Shown: positions 18,469 to 30,625, counted from the first letter of the stretch. The stretch is DNA of 64,000 bases from Pseudomonas sp. ACN8 (GCF_002303925.1 NZ_MRCS01000010.1:62001-126000); one strand, 5' to 3'. Notes: a model not told the origin generated them from the sequence alone. Numbers and translations are program-made.

Positions 18469-19290
18469 TTACAACGCCAACTGCCGGCGAAGTTCGGCCA
18501 ACACCGGCGCCGTCTCCGGACGCACACCGCGCCACAGGAAGAACGCCTCCGCCGCTTGCTCGGCCAGCATGCCCAAGCCATCCATCGCCACCGCAGCTCC
18601 GTGTTCGCTGGCCCAGCGGCAGAACGAGGTCGGCTCCTTGCCGTACATCATGTCGTAGCACACCGTTTTGCCAGGCTCGATCAGGCTGGATGCAATCGGC
18701 GGCACATCGCCGGTCAGGCTCGCCGACGTCGCGTTGACGATCAGGTCCACCGACTCCCGCAACCAGTCATAGCCGCTGGCCGAGACCGGCCCCAGATCGC
18801 AGAACAGTTCCGCCAACAACTCAGCCTTCTCTACCGTGCGGTTGGCGATGATCACCGATGCCGGTTGCTCGGCCAGCAACGGCTCCAAAACACCACGCAC
18901 CGCGCCACCAGCGCCGAGCAGCAGGATGCGTTTGCCCTTGAGGCTGAACCCGGCGTTGACCGTCAGGTCGCGCACCAGCCCGGCCCCATCGGTGTTGTCG
19001 CCCAGCAGACTGCCATCGGCCAGTTTGCTCAGGGTGTTCACCGCTCCGGCCCGTTGCGCCCGCGCCGTCAGGCTGTTCGCCAGCCGATAGGCTTCTTCCT
19101 TGAATGGCACCGTCACATTGGCGCCGCGTCCCTCGAGGAAAAACGTCCGGGCACAGGTGGAAAAATCGTCGAGTGGCGCCAGCAGTGTGTTGTAGTCCAG
19201 TTGTTGCGCGGTCTGCTCGGCGAACAGGCGATGGATCAACGGCGACTTGCTGTGGCCTATCGGGTTACCGAATACGACATAACGGTCCAT
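18469..19290 (-). CDS. aroE: Shikimate dehydrogenase
   Basis: A 273-residue NADP-dependent enzyme reducing 3-dehydroshikimate to shikimate in aromatic amino-acid synthesis. The shikimate-binding N-terminus reads [21 protein letters not shown] (catalytic Lys expected near residue 65). The NADP fold has [18 protein letters not shown] near residue 125, and the [13 protein letters not shown] stretch gives NADP preference. Length is usual for AroE. It lies 13 bp downstream of hemF on the same strand, probably in one operon. Confidence 0.96.
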   Translation of the reverse strand: MDRYVVFGNPIGHSKSPLIHRLFAEQTAQQLDYNTLLAPLDDFSTCARTFFLEGRGANVTVPFKEEAYRLANSLTARAQRAGAVNTLSKLADGSLLGDNTDGAGLVRDLTVNAGFSLKGKRILLLGAGGAVRGVLEPLLAEQPASVIIANRTVEKAELLAELFCDLGPVSASGYDWLRESVDLIVNATSASLTGDVPPIASSLIEPGKTVCYDMMYGKEPTSFCRWASEHGAAVAMDGLGMLAEQAAEAFFLWRGVRPETAPVLAELRRQLAL

Positions 19291-19303
19291 CAGGTTTCCT
19301 CGT

Positions 19304-21359
<2,056 letters not shown>

Positions 21360-21386
21360 CTGACGCCATCGGCGGAACGCCGCCCG

Positions 21387-21455
21387 GAACAAGCTCGCTC
21401 CCACAGGGGATTTGTGTTCGACACAGAACCCATGTGGGAACGAGCCTGTTCGCGA
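21387..21455. repeat. Degenerate REPIN
   Basis: GAACAAGCTCGCTCCCACAG at 21387 and CATGTGGGAACGAGCCTGTT near 21431 are inverted REP copies carrying several point differences (AACAAGC for GAGCAGGC, GGGAACGAGCCTGTTC). It lies between convergent qorA and tsaC. Confidence 0.75.
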
Positions 21456-21471
21456 TGGGCGCACCTGGGTA

Positions 21472-22029
21472 TCAGTCCGGGCGCACAACCCTGCCGGTCG
21501 CCAGATCGCGAATCACGCTCGGGTTCTTGCGCCCGCCCAGATTGCCACCCAGCACCAGATCCACCTGGCCACGGAAATACTGTTCGACTCGAATTCGCGT
21601 ACGCGCCGCCGGGCGCCCCTGCGGGTTGGCCGACGTCGACACCAGCGGCCCGACCAGCGCGCACAAGTCCCGCACCATCGGGTGATCGCTGACCCGCAGC
21701 GCCACGGTTTCATGCACGCCGGTAATCCACTCCGGCAACAGGTTCTGGTGCGGCACCAACCAGGTGTTCGGACCCGGCCAGGTGCTGGCCATGCGGTCCA
21801 TCCACAACTCAGGGAAGTCCTCGAAAAGGAAATCGAACTGACGGATGTTGTCGGCGACCAGAATCAGCCCCTTATCCATAGAACGGCCCTTGATCAGCAG
21901 CAGACGTTCCACCGCTTCCTCGTCCCACGGGTCGCAACCCAGGCCCCAGACTGCTTCGGTTGGGTAGGCAATCACCGCCCCGGCGCGAATTGCTTGCGCG
22001 GCTTGTTGCACACGCCAACTGTTGACCAT
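21472..22029 (-). CDS. tsaC: L-threonylcarbamoyladenylate synthase (TsaC/Sua5/YrdC)
   Basis: A 185-residue YrdC-fold enzyme making threonylcarbamoyl-AMP for the tRNA t6A37 modification. Family features are [34 protein letters not shown], the [12 protein letters not shown] loop and [18 protein letters not shown] three codons upstream is also in frame, but GGAG lies 8 bases before the ATG at 22029, giving the usual 185-aa length. It follows dprA in the same orientation. Confidence 0.94.
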   Translation of the reverse strand: MVNSWRVQQAAQAIRAGAVIAYPTEAVWGLGCDPWDEEAVERLLLIKGRSMDKGLILVADNIRQFDFLFEDFPELWMDRMASTWPGPNTWLVPHQNLLPEWITGVHETVALRVSDHPMVRDLCALVGPLVSTSANPQGRPAARTRIRVEQYFRGQVDLVLGGNLGGRKNPSVIRDLATGRVVRPD

Positions 22030-22083
22030 GAAAAACACTCCAGACTAAGGCTCTGCGCAGTTTACCGATCTTGTTTATAAAAC

Positions 22084-23190
22084 CTAGCTCACCCTTGCAA
22101 ACCAGCGCCCGCTTTCGCACACGGCACGGCCATCCATTTCCAGTTCCGTCAACGCCGCCAGCACTTTCGGCAAGGCCCAGCCGCTTGCATCGGCCAGTGC
22201 TTCACTGGTGAGAGGCGCGGAAAGCAGCAGTTTCAACAGCGGGTGAGTCGTTGCAGGGGTGCAGATTTCTGTGGATAACGGCAGTCGTTGCCAGCCGCGC
22301 AAGGCTTCGAGGATATGTTCGATGGTTTCCACCAGCACCGCACCGTCCCGGATCAACTGATGACAGCCGCGGGCGCCGGGGTGATGGATCGACCCAGGCA
22401 TCGCAAACACCTCCCGCCCCTGTTCCGCCGCCAGCCTCGCGGTGATCAGTGAACCGCTGGCGACACTGGCTTCGACCACCAGCACCCCGAGAGACAAACC
22501 ACTGATGATCCGGTTGCGCCGGGGGAAGTTGCCGGCGCTGGGCCCAGCGTCCAGCGGAAACTCCGAAAGCACTGCGCTGCCCATAGCGATCATGGCGTCC
22601 GCCAGGCGTTTGTTTCGCTGTGGATAAAACTTCTCGAGCCCCGTACCGAGCACACCGACCGTTTGCCCGCCGACGTCGAGCGCGGCCTGGTGCGCGGCGG
22701 CATCAATGCCCAGGGCCAAGCCGCTGGTAATGACAAAACCGGCACCTGCCAGGCTGCGGGAAAATGCGGCAGCGGTGTCCATTCCTGGCCGGGATGCGCG
22801 ACGGCTGCCAACCATCGCCAGTTGTGGTTTTTCCAGAATACCCGGATCGCCCGCGACAAATAACAATGGTGGTGCATCGCTGATTTGTGCCAGCAGGGCC
22901 GGGTAGTCCGGCTGGTCCCACATCAGTAAATGCTGGGCCGGGCGCTCCAGCCAGGCCAATGCATGACTGGCGCCATCACGGATTTCAGTGCTACGCCTGG
23001 CCTCGGAACAGACCAGTGGCAAACCCAGCGCGCGCCAGGCACTGGCCGGTGCGCTGATCGCTTTGGACGCCGAGCCAAAGGCTTCAAGCAGCTTCTTGAA
23101 CCGTGCCGGACCGAGTTCCGGCAAACGGTGCAGACGTAATCGAGCTTCCAGTTCCGCGGGGGAAACCGGTGTAACAGCAGGCAGCGACAT
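22084..23190 (-). CDS. dprA: DNA processing protein DprA
   Basis: A 368-residue protein that loads RecA on incoming single-stranded DNA during transformation. The N-terminal SAM-like helical part (residues 1 to about 80) is followed by the Rossmann-like DprA domain (AMVGSRRASRPGMDTAAAFS, SGLALGIDAAAHQAAL, then FPRRNRIISGLSLGVLVVEAS and the GAxxLIRDGAVLV region). A DprA winged-helix ends the protein (about 305-365). Two DnaA-box 9-mers lie inside the gene. It is adjacent to tsaC, the common neighbour. Confidence 0.95.
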   Translation of the reverse strand: MSLPAVTPVSPAELEARLRLHRLPELGPARFKKLLEAFGSASKAISAPASAWRALGLPLVCSEARRSTEIRDGASHALAWLERPAQHLLMWDQPDYPALLAQISDAPPLLFVAGDPGILEKPQLAMVGSRRASRPGMDTAAAFSRSLAGAGFVITSGLALGIDAAAHQAALDVGGQTVGVLGTGLEKFYPQRNKRLADAMIAMGSAVLSEFPLDAGPSAGNFPRRNRIISGLSLGVLVVEASVASGSLITARLAAEQGREVFAMPGSIHHPGARGCHQLIRDGAVLVETIEHILEALRGWQRLPLSTEICTPATTHPLLKLLLSAPLTSEALADASGWALPKVLAALTELEMDGRAVCESGRWFARVS

Positions 23191-23271
23191 GGATCATCCT
23201 TGATCGTAATAAGCCCCCGTACAAACGGGAATAAGCTGTGGATAACTCTGTTGGTAACTTGTGAAGCACGC

Positions 23272-24096
23272 TTACGGATTTCGCACCTTGTCCATCACCG
23301 ACAGCGAGCGCGAAGCGCTGAGCACCAGCCCATAACTGAGTTTGTCGTAGGTACGGAAAACCATCAGCAGACCGGCGCGCTCATCGGGAATTTTCAACGG
23401 CTGACCGGTAATCTGGTCGCGCACGGTTTCGCCGGTCTTCATTACCGCCAGCAGATTGCCTTCGGCCAGGCCGTCGCGCTGCCCCCTGTTCAGCGTAACC
23501 ACGTCCAACTCGCCGATCTGCGTGACCCCACGCGGTACATCGATGATCAAACCGTTGATTTCGTGGCTCGGTGCGCTGGGCGTGAAGGTCGAGTTGATCG
23601 CGTGCTCTTCACCGCTAAACAAACGATCGCCGAGGCGGACCTCCTGGGTCGTGCGTTGCAACTCCAGGGTAGCGACGTCGCCTTCGGTCGCCACGACCTC
23701 ACCGCTGCCGATGTCGTCGGCGTTGATCCCAAGAATCTCCTTGCTCTGCGGATCGGTGTAGACCTTGCCTTGGCGGAAGATGCCATACGCCGGTTGCGCC
23801 GGATCGAAATGGCCACGGGCAAAGATGCGGTCACCCGCGCCGCTGAGTACGCGTTCGGAATCGCCAGCGACGATGTAAGGCGCCTTGTCGAAATCCTCGG
23901 CCTTGTCGACGATGCGGTTGCTCAGCAGAAAGCTGTTGATGGATTTCAGCGCAATGCCGGGGATAGCCTCGGTTGCCGGGCTGCTACGCACCTGAGGCGA
24001 CAGCTTTATGGTGGGAATATCTTCCCGAAGTTGCACTTGCCCGTACGCCCAACCGGCCGAGGCCAGCAGCAGCAGGGCGAGTAGTGATTTCCTCAT
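23272..24096 (-). CDS. LysM-family envelope protein, LysM domain absent
   Basis: A 274-residue secreted protein (signal peptide residues 1 to about 19, MRKSLLALLLLASAGWAYG). In Pseudomonas the gene divergent from def normally encodes a roughly 340-residue protein: signal peptide, a LysM peptidoglycan-binding domain (YTVVKGDTLWDIS ... LIYPGDTLSL), then a conserved C-terminal region. Here the signal peptide and VQLRED run straight into IPTIKLSPQVRSSP, so about 65-70 residues covering the whole LysM are missing in frame. The C-terminal region is complete and conserved to the VRNP end. The comparison length is from memory of the family. It probably cannot bind peptidoglycan by LysM. Confidence 0.75.
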   Translation of the reverse strand: MRKSLLALLLLASAGWAYGQVQLREDIPTIKLSPQVRSSPATEAIPGIALKSINSFLLSNRIVDKAEDFDKAPYIVAGDSERVLSGAGDRIFARGHFDPAQPAYGIFRQGKVYTDPQSKEILGINADDIGSGEVVATEGDVATLELQRTTQEVRLGDRLFSGEEHAINSTFTPSAPSHEINGLIIDVPRGVTQIGELDVVTLNRGQRDGLAEGNLLAVMKTGETVRDQITGQPLKIPDERAGLLMVFRTYDKLSYGLVLSASRSLSVMDKVRNP

Positions 24097-24280
24097 GCGG
24101 TGAATCCCTTTATTATGTGCATTCGCGTGAAACGCCAGAGCCGTCAGAGGCTCGCTCCCTGCTTGCTTATCAAGACTTGCTTGTCAACAAAAGGGAGCTA
24201 CGTTTTACAACGGTAGCCTGCATCTTCGGACCGCCAGGCCATCGACCCGACCTTACTTCACACGTGCACTAATCAAGCTT
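24097..24280. promoter_or_regulatory. Divergent promoter region between the LysM-family gene and def
   Basis: 184 bp between divergent starts. Promoters for both genes must lie here; no single -35/-10 pair is convincing by eye. No ORF or palindrome of note. Confidence 0.35.
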
Positions 24281-24787
24281 ATGGCCATTTTAGACATCCT
24301 CGAATTCCCTGATCCGCGTCTGCGCACTATCGCCAAGCCAGTGGCCGTAGTGGACGACGAAGTGCGTCAGTTGGTCGACGACATGTTTGAAACAATGTAT
24401 GAAGCGCCTGGCATCGGCCTCGCCGCTACCCAGGTCAACGTGCACAAACGTATCGTCGTGATGGACCTCTCCGAAGACCGCAGCGAACCACGAGTGTTCA
24501 TCAACCCCGAGTTCGAACCGCTGACCGACGAGATGGGCCAGTATCAGGAAGGCTGCCTGTCGGTGCCGGGCTTCTACGAAAACGTAGATCGCCCACAACG
24601 GGTCAAGGTCAAGGCACTGGACCGCGACGGCCAGCCTTACGAACTGATCGCCGAAGATTTGCTCGCCGTGTGCATCCAGCACGAATGCGACCACCTCAAC
24701 GGCAAATTGTTCGTCGATTACCTGTCGACGCTCAAACGCGACCGCATCAAGAAGAAACTGGAAAAGCTTCATCGCCAGAACGCCTGA
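24281..24787 (+). CDS. def: Peptide deformylase
   Basis: A 168-residue metalloenzyme removing the N-formyl group from nascent proteins. All three motifs are present: GIGLAATQV near residue 46, EGCLSVPG near residue 89 (metal-ligand Cys) and QHECDHLNG near residue 132 (two metal-ligand His and the catalytic Glu). It precedes fmt, which encodes the opposing formylation step, but an intrinsic terminator lies between them. Confidence 0.97.
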   Translation: MAILDILEFPDPRLRTIAKPVAVVDDEVRQLVDDMFETMYEAPGIGLAATQVNVHKRIVVMDLSEDRSEPRVFINPEFEPLTDEMGQYQEGCLSVPGFYENVDRPQRVKVKALDRDGQPYELIAEDLLAVCIQHECDHLNGKLFVDYLSTLKRDRIKKKLEKLHRQNA

Positions 24788-24798
24788 TGCCCATCTTC

Positions 24799-24829
24799 AA
24801 AGGCTTGCTGCGGCAAGCCTTTTTCTTTT
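24799..24829 (+). terminator. Intrinsic terminator between def and fmt
   Basis: AAAGGCTTGC-TGCG-GCAAGCCTTT is a perfect 10-bp stem with a 4-base loop followed by TTCTTTT. It sits 11 bp after the def stop and 16 bp before the fmt start, so it would reduce or separate fmt expression from def. Confidence 0.85.
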
Positions 24830-24844
24830 CAAGAGACGTCACCC

Positions 24845-25804
24845 ATGCCTGAGCCACTGCGCATTGTCTTTGCCGGCACCCCGGAATTCGCCGCCGAACA
24901 CCTCAAGGCCCTGCTGAGCAGCCCTTACGAGATCGTCGCGGTCTACACTCAACCGGATCGTCCGGCCGGTCGCGGGCAAAAACTGATGCCGAGCCCGGTC
25001 AAGCAGCTTGCTCTGGAGAACAATATCCCGGTGCTGCAACCGCCGACCTTGCGCAATGAAGATGCTCAGGCTGAATTGGCTGCACTGAAGCCGGACCTGA
25101 TGGTGGTCGTCGCCTACGGCCTGATCCTGCCGCAAGTGGTGCTGGATATTCCGCGCCTGGGTTGCATCAACAGTCACGCCTCGCTGCTGCCACGCTGGCG
25201 TGGTGCGGCGCCGATCCAGCGCGCCGTGGAAGCGGGGGACGCCGAAAGCGGTGTGACCGTGATGCGCATGGAAGCCGGGCTCGACACCGGGCCGATGCTG
25301 CTCAAGGTCGCTACGCCGATCAGCGCCGAAGACACCGGCGGCAGCCTGCATGATCGCCTGGCCGAAATGGGCCCGCCGGCCGTGGTCCAGGCGATTGCCG
25401 GCCTCGCCGCCGCAACCCTGGAGGGCGAAGTGCAGGACGACAGCCTGGCCACCTACGCGCACAAATTGAACAAGGACGAAGCACGCATCGACTGGAGTCG
25501 CCCGGCGGTTGAGCTGGAGCGTCTGGTCCGTGCCTTCAACCCGTGGCCAATCACCCACAGCACCTTGAACGGCGAAGCCCTGAAAGTGCTGGCCGCAAAT
25601 CTGGCCGAAGGCAAAGGCGCCCCGGGTGAAATCCTCGGCGCCAGCAAGGACGGTCTGATCGTCGCGTGCGGCGAGCAGGCCTTGTGCCTGACCCGCCTGC
25701 AATTGCCCGGCGGCAAGGCGCTGAACTTCAGTGACCTGTTCAACAGCCGCCGTGAGAAATTCGCAGCCGGCACTGTCCTCGGTCAAGCGGCGGACGCTCA
25801 ATGA
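24845..25804 (+). CDS. fmt: Methionyl-tRNA formyltransferase
   Basis: A 319-residue enzyme formylating initiator Met-tRNA with 10-formyl-tetrahydrofolate. [15 protein letters not shown] starts the Rossmann-like domain. The catalytic region holds [20 protein letters not shown], the formyltransferase signature with Asn, His and a downstream Asp; the C-terminal OB-type tRNA-binding domain begins near residue 208. The ATG at 24845 is the family start. It overlaps rsmB by 4 bp (stop/start). Confidence 0.97.
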   Translation: MPEPLRIVFAGTPEFAAEHLKALLSSPYEIVAVYTQPDRPAGRGQKLMPSPVKQLALENNIPVLQPPTLRNEDAQAELAALKPDLMVVVAYGLILPQVVLDIPRLGCINSHASLLPRWRGAAPIQRAVEAGDAESGVTVMRMEAGLDTGPMLLKVATPISAEDTGGSLHDRLAEMGPPAVVQAIAGLAAATLEGEVQDDSLATYAHKLNKDEARIDWSRPAVELERLVRAFNPWPITHSTLNGEALKVLAANLAEGKGAPGEILGASKDGLIVACGEQALCLTRLQLPGGKALNFSDLFNSRREKFAAGTVLGQAADAQ

Positions 25805-27111
25805 ACCCGCGTCTGGCCGCCGCCAAGGCACTTGCCGCTGTCCTGAGCGGCAAAGCCTCGCTCAACAGTTCGCTGCCAACGCAGATGGACAAGGTCGAGG
25901 ACCGTGATCGCGGCTTCACCCAGGACCTGGCGTTCGGGACCGCGCGCTGGCAGCCACGCTTGTCGGCACTGGCGGCCAAGCTGCTGCAGAAACCGTTCAA
26001 GGCCGCCGACGCCGATGTCGAGGCACTGTTGCTGGTCGGTCTCTATCAGCTGCTCTATACCCGCGTCCCGGCCCATGCCGCCATCGGTGAAACCGTCGGT
26101 TGCGCCGACAAGTTGAAAAAGCCCTGGGCCAAGGCGTTGCTCAACGCAGTGCTGCGTAATGCTCAACGCGAGAGCGAAACAATTTTCGCCGAGCTGGAAC
26201 GCGATCCGGTGGTGCGCACCGCTCACCCGCGCTGGTTGCAGAAATCTTTGAAGGCGTTCTGGCCAGAGCAATGGGAAGCCATTTGCGCGGCGAACAATGC
26301 GCATCCGCCGATGATCCTGCGGGTCAACCGTCGCCATCACAGCCGCGATGCCTACCTCGGTTTGCTGACTGACGCGGGTATCGCCGCCACAGCATGTGTG
26401 TACAGCCGCGACGGCATCGTGCTCGACGCTGCCGCCGATGTGCGCAGCCTGCCGGGTTTCGCCGAGGGCTGGATCAGCGTGCAGGACGAAGCCGCGCAAC
26501 TGGCTGCCGATCTGCTCGACCTAGCGCCGGGCCAACGGGTGCTGGACGCCTGCTGTGCGCCAGGTGGCAAGACCTGCCACATCCTCGAAGCCGAGCCAAA
26601 ACTGGCCGGTGTCGTGGCGGTAGACCTGGAGGCCAAGCGGCTGGTGCGGGTGCGGGAAAACCTCGAACGCCTGAAACTGAGCGCCGAACTGATTGCCGCC
26701 GACGGTCGCGACACTCAGGCGTGGTGGGACGGCAAGCCGTTCCAGCGCATCCTGCTGGACGCGCCATGCTCGGCCACGGGTGTGATTCGTCGTCACCCGG
26801 ACATCAAGCTGACCCGCCAACCCGACGACATCGCCGCGCTGGCGCTGCTACAGGGCGAGTTGCTCGACGCCATGTGGACCACATTGGAGGTGGGTGGCAT
26901 CCTGCTGTACGCCACCTGCTCCACGCTGCCAACCGAGAACACCGAAGTCATCGAAGCCTTCCTCGCCCGCACGCCGGGTGCTCGTGAACTGGACCTCGCC
27001 ACGGCGGCCGGCATCAAGCAGCCCCATGGTCGCCAGTTACTGGCCCAGGAAGGTGGCCACGACGGGTTCTACTACGCCAAGCTGATCAAGATCGCCGCCG
27101 CGCGCGGTTAA
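25801..27111 (+). CDS. rsmB: 16S rRNA (cytosine-967-C5) methyltransferase
   Basis: A 436-residue enzyme with an N-terminal NusB-like RNA-binding domain (residues 1-140) and a Rossmann methyltransferase domain ([15 protein letters not shown] near residue 250, SAM site). The two catalytic cysteines are in APCSATGV and YATCSTL. It methylates C967 in helix 31 of 16S rRNA. Translationally coupled to fmt through a 4-bp overlap and followed after 22 bp by trkA, the common arrangement. Confidence 0.96.
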   Translation: MNPRLAAAKALAAVLSGKASLNSSLPTQMDKVEDRDRGFTQDLAFGTARWQPRLSALAAKLLQKPFKAADADVEALLLVGLYQLLYTRVPAHAAIGETVGCADKLKKPWAKALLNAVLRNAQRESETIFAELERDPVVRTAHPRWLQKSLKAFWPEQWEAICAANNAHPPMILRVNRRHHSRDAYLGLLTDAGIAATACVYSRDGIVLDAAADVRSLPGFAEGWISVQDEAAQLAADLLDLAPGQRVLDACCAPGGKTCHILEAEPKLAGVVAVDLEAKRLVRVRENLERLKLSAELIAADGRDTQAWWDGKPFQRILLDAPCSATGVIRRHPDIKLTRQPDDIAALALLQGELLDAMWTTLEVGGILLYATCSTLPTENTEVIEAFLARTPGARELDLATAAGIKQPHGRQLLAQEGGHDGFYYAKLIKIAAARG

Positions 27112-27133
27112 ATGGATTCAATGGAGTGACTGG

Positions 27134-28510
27134 ATGAAAATCATCATCCTTGGTGCAGGGCAGGTCGGCGGTTCGCTGGCGGAACACCTGGCCAGCGAAG
27201 CCAACGATATTACTGTGGTCGACACCGATGGCGAACGCCTGCGCGACCTTGGCGACCGCCTGGACATTCGCACGGTGCAGGGTCGCGGTTCATTCCCGAC
27301 GGTGCTGCGTCAGGCCGGTGCCGATGACGCCGACATGCTGGTCGCCGTAACCAACAGCGACGAAACCAACATGGTCGCCTGCCAGGTCGCCCACACCCTG
27401 TTCCACACCCCGACCAAGATCGCCCGGGTTCGCGAAGCCGCGTACCTGACCCGCGAAGAGCAGTTGTTCCAGAACGAAGCGATTCCGGTGGACGTGCTGA
27501 TCAGTCCGGAACAAGTGGTCACCAACTACATCAAGCGTCTGATCCAGCACCCTGGTGCCTTGCAGGTGATCGACTTCGCCGAAGGCAAGGCGCAACTGGT
27601 GGCGGTGCGGGCGTACTACGGCGGGCCGCTGGTGGGCCAGCAGCTGCGGCAATTGCGTGAACACATGCCGAACGTGGAAACCCGCGTCGCGGCGATTTTC
27701 CGTCGTGACCGGCCGATCCTGCCCCAGGGCGACACAGTGATCGAGGCCGACGACGAAGTATTTTTCATCGCCGCCAAGGCGAACATTCGTGCGGTGATGA
27801 GCGAAATGCGCCGTCTCGACGAAACTTATAAACGCATTGTCATCGCCGGTGGCGGGCAGATCGGCGAACGTCTGGCCGAAGCCATCGAAAGCCGTTATCA
27901 GGTAAAGATCATCGAGATGAATCCGGCACGTTGCCGTCATCTCTCGGACCACCTCGACAGCACGGTGGTGTTGCAAGGCAGTGCTTCGGACCGCGACCTG
28001 CTGATGGAGGAGAACATTGCCGACGCCGACCTTTTCCTGGCCCTGACCAACGACGACGAAGCCAACATCATGTCATCGTTGCTGGCCAAGCGCCTGGGCG
28101 CGAAGAAGGTGATGACCATCATCAACAACCCGGCTTATGTCGATCTGATCCAGGGCGGCGACATCGACATCGCCATCAGCCCGCAACTGGCGACCATCGG
28201 CACCTTGCTGGCCCACGTGCGCCGGGGCGACATCGTCAGCGTGCACTCACTGCGCCGGGGCGCGGCAGAAGCCATCGAGGCGATTGCCCATGGCGATGCG
28301 AAATCGAGCAAGGTGATCGGCAAGGCCATCGAAAACATCGGCCTGCCGCCGGGCACCACCATCGGTGCGATTATCCGCGACGAAGAAGTGATCATCGCCC
28401 ACGACGACACCGTGATCGAAGCGGGCGACCATGTGATTCTGTTCCTTGTGGATAAAAAGCATATTCGCGATGTGGAGAAGCTGTTCCATGTGGGGTTGAG
28501 TTTCTTCTGA
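27134..28510 (+). CDS. trkA: Trk potassium-uptake regulatory protein TrkA
   Basis: A 458-residue cytoplasmic gating subunit of the Trk/Ktr potassium channel. It has two RCK repeats, each an NAD-binding Rossmann fold ([19 protein letters not shown] at the N-terminus and [18 protein letters not shown] near residue 236) followed by a TrkA-C domain. Length is that of the family (about 457). It is in the def-fmt-rsmB-trkA block typical of gammaproteobacteria. A DnaA-box 9-mer falls in its last codons. Confidence 0.96.
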   Translation: MKIIILGAGQVGGSLAEHLASEANDITVVDTDGERLRDLGDRLDIRTVQGRGSFPTVLRQAGADDADMLVAVTNSDETNMVACQVAHTLFHTPTKIARVREAAYLTREEQLFQNEAIPVDVLISPEQVVTNYIKRLIQHPGALQVIDFAEGKAQLVAVRAYYGGPLVGQQLRQLREHMPNVETRVAAIFRRDRPILPQGDTVIEADDEVFFIAAKANIRAVMSEMRRLDETYKRIVIAGGGQIGERLAEAIESRYQVKIIEMNPARCRHLSDHLDSTVVLQGSASDRDLLMEENIADADLFLALTNDDEANIMSSLLAKRLGAKKVMTIINNPAYVDLIQGGDIDIAISPQLATIGTLLAHVRRGDIVSVHSLRRGAAEAIEAIAHGDAKSSKVIGKAIENIGLPPGTTIGAIIRDEEVIIAHDDTVIEAGDHVILFLVDKKHIRDVEKLFHVGLSFF

Positions 28511-28534
28511 TCCGGATTTAGCGCTGTCCTGACT

Positions 28535-28637
28535 TTGTAGGAGCGAGCCCTGCTCGCGATGGTCGTCAACGATAATGCTGGAAACCAGACACCCCGCGTC
28601 GCTCTCGGGTTCATCGCGAGCAAGCTCGCTCCTACAA
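28535..28637. repeat. REPIN, TAGGAGC variant
   Basis: TTGTAGGAGCGAGCCCTGCT at 28535 and the inverted copy ending at 28637 (CGCGAGCAAGCTCGCTCCTA). The left arm has an extra C in the REP core (GAGCCCTGCTC). It follows trkA. Confidence 0.85.
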
Positions 28638-28676
28638 TAAATCAACCCCTGACATGCCTCACGCAAGGAATCCACC

Positions 28677-28991
28677 ATGATCGAATCCCTGGAAAAAATG
28701 CTCGCCAAGGGTGTGGATAACTCATTGCTGCGCTTCGGTCTGGGCAAGGGCTATCTGGATCTGGGGGAAAACGCCAAGGCTGCGGAGCATTTTCAACGCT
28801 GCGTCGAATTCGATCCGAAGTATTCGGCGGCGTGGAAATTACTGGGCAAGGCCCATCTGGCGCTGGCGGACTTTGCGGCCGCGCGGCAGGCCTGGGAGCA
28901 AGGCCTGGAAGCCGCTCGCGCCCATGGCGACAAGCAGGCCGAGAAGGAAATGACGGTGTTCCTGAAGAAGCTCGAGCGTCAGGCGCACTGA
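28677..28991 (+). CDS. Small tetratricopeptide-repeat protein
   Basis: A 104-residue protein of two or three TPR-like helix pairs (LGKGYLDLGENAKAAEHFQRC, AWKLLGKAHLALADFAAARQ, AWEQGLEAARAHGDKQAEKE). There is no signal peptide or membrane helix. It would serve as a small protein-interaction scaffold; partner unknown. The TPR reading is by pattern (A/G/L spacing of the helices). A DnaA-box 9-mer overlaps its start region. Confidence 0.75.
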   Translation: MIESLEKMLAKGVDNSLLRFGLGKGYLDLGENAKAAEHFQRCVEFDPKYSAAWKLLGKAHLALADFAAARQAWEQGLEAARAHGDKQAEKEMTVFLKKLERQAH

Positions 28992-29008
28992 TCAGACGAA
29001 TGAACGGT

Positions 29009-29042
29009 TGTGGATAACCCCCCGATGCCAAGGTTATCCACA
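29009..29042. other. Inverted pair of DnaA-box 9-mers
   Basis: TGTGGATAA (29009-29017) and TTATCCACA (29034-29042) face each other with 16 bp between them in the convergent gap after the TPR gene. With flanking bases (GTGGATAAC ... GTTATCCAC) they could also pair as a hairpin in RNA, so a terminator role is an alternative. Confidence 0.6.
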
Positions 29043-29058
29043 GATCATTCCAATCGAC

Positions 29059-29946
29059 TCAATACCAACGCTCTTCACCCGGTGGGCGCTTCTTGAAGCG
29101 CTTCATGCTCCACATATACTGGCTCGGATAAGCCCGCACATAGCGCTCGACCACCTGGCTCATGGCCGCACAGGATTCCGCTGTATCGGTGCTGTACATG
29201 GCTTCTGGCGCGGCTTCAAGGATCACCTTGTAGCCGGAACCGTCCGGCAGGCGCAGGGCGTGCAGGAACACGCCGACCGCTTTGCCGCCCGCGAGCATGT
29301 TCGGCACAAACTTGCTGGTCAGCGCCTGAGTGGCGAAGAACGGCACGAAGATCCCGGCGGATTCGGATGGTTCCGGGTCAGCGGGAATGCCCACTGCCCC
29401 CCCTTTGCGCACTTCCTTGATGACACTGAGGATGCCTTCCTTTGTGGAAGCGGCAACCTTGTTACCCAACTGCACCCGCTGCTTTTGCAACAATTCATCC
29501 ACCGCCTTCAACTTCGGCGGACGGTAGAAAATGATCGGTTTGCACTGGCTGCAATAGAAGTGGTTGAGCACTTCCCAGTTGCCCAGGTGGCTGGTGATGC
29601 CGACCACGCCTTTGCCGGAGGCGAGGGCGTCCTTCAATATGTCGAGGCCTTCGACCTCGCGCACCAGGTCGATGGAGCGCTCGGCCGGCCAGATCCAGGC
29701 GCAGGCGCTTTCGGTCAGGGACTTGCCGATGTCCTTCAGGCTCTGGCCCACCAGGCGTTCACGCTCGGCGGGGTCCATGTCCGGAAAGCACTTGGACAGA
29801 TTGATCCGCACCACGTCGCGGGAACGGTTCGGGGTTTTCCACATGACCCAGCCAATCGCCGAGCCCACGGCCTGCACGGCCCGCCACGGAAGCAGGGCAA
29901 ACAGCCGCAGAGCGCCTACCAGCAAGGCGCCTTTCAACTTATCCAC
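29059..29946 (-). CDS. htrB: Lipid A acyltransferase (LpxL/HtrB family)
   Basis: A 295-residue protein with an N-terminal membrane-associated helix (LLVGALRLFALLPWRAVQAVG) and the LpxL-family HX4-acidic catalytic motif in GVVGITSHLGNWEVLNH. A secondary acyl chain is added to lipid A. P. aeruginosa PA0011, which occupies the same position beside tag, is an HtrB-type enzyme (established knowledge, from memory). The GTG start at 29946 is preceded by AGGAGTGACCT and lies inside a DnaA-box 9-mer (29939-29947). It is followed, in transcription order, by the intergenic DnaA-box pair. Confidence 0.87.
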   Translation of the reverse strand: MDKLKGALLVGALRLFALLPWRAVQAVGSAIGWVMWKTPNRSRDVVRINLSKCFPDMDPAERERLVGQSLKDIGKSLTESACAWIWPAERSIDLVREVEGLDILKDALASGKGVVGITSHLGNWEVLNHFYCSQCKPIIFYRPPKLKAVDELLQKQRVQLGNKVAASTKEGILSVIKEVRKGGAVGIPADPEPSESAGIFVPFFATQALTSKFVPNMLAGGKAVGVFLHALRLPDGSGYKVILEAAPEAMYSTDTAESCAAMSQVVERYVRAYPSQYMWSMKRFKKRPPGEERWY

Positions 29947-29986
29947 AGGTCACTCCTGATTTTGTGCTGTGCGCGAGGCGGCCATT

Positions 29987-30544
29987 CTAACCGCCGTTCA
30001 CCAACTGCGCGTAGCGGTCGCAGTCCCGGGTGTGATCCATGACCATGCCCGAAGCCTGCATAAGCGCATAGCAAATGGTTGGGCCGACGAACGTGAAACC
30101 GGCTTTTTTCAGGCCTTTGCTCATTTCCACGGCGGTCGGCGTCACGGCCGGAACCTCGCTGCGATCCTTGAAATGATTGATTACAGGCACACCACCGACG
30201 AACGACCAGAGAAACGCCACCGGGTCCTCCAGCGCCAGCCAGGCCTGGGCATTGCGCCGGGCCGCGTTGAGCTTGAGCCGGTTGCGGATGATGCCGGGAT
30301 CGAGCATCAACTCGTCGATTTCGGCATCGCTCATCTGCGCCACGCGCTGGACATCAAACCCGAACATCACCTGGCGATAATGCTCGCGTTTGCGCAGTAC
30401 GGTGATCCAGGAAAGGCCGGCCTGGAACCCTTCGAGCAAAAGCAACTCGAACAAACCCTGCGCATCCCGTAACGGCGTGCCCCACTCCTGATCGTGATAA
30501 GCCATGTACAGCGGATCTTCGGAACACCAAAAGCAGCGTGGCAT
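29987..30544 (-). CDS. tag: DNA-3-methyladenine glycosylase I
   Basis: A 185-residue base-excision repair enzyme (Tag family). The N-terminus [19 protein letters not shown] is typical, including zinc-binding cysteines and the conserved YHDxEWG; the HhH-like core ([20 protein letters not shown]) follows, and the C-terminal [19 protein letters not shown] carries the other zinc ligands. A much longer open frame extends upstream on this strand but lies antisense to glyQ; the start is the ATG at 30544. It is divergent from glyQ. Confidence 0.95.
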   Translation of the reverse strand: MPRCFWCSEDPLYMAYHDQEWGTPLRDAQGLFELLLLEGFQAGLSWITVLRKREHYRQVMFGFDVQRVAQMSDAEIDELMLDPGIIRNRLKLNAARRNAQAWLALEDPVAFLWSFVGGVPVINHFKDRSEVPAVTPTAVEMSKGLKKAGFTFVGPTICYALMQASGMVMDHTRDCDRYAQLVNGG

Positions 30545-30625
30545 AAGGCTCCAGGGGGCGTGCGCAGCAATGAATCGGGTATACTCCCGCTCTTTAAATC
30601 GCAGCCCAAGAAACAGGTGAATTTC

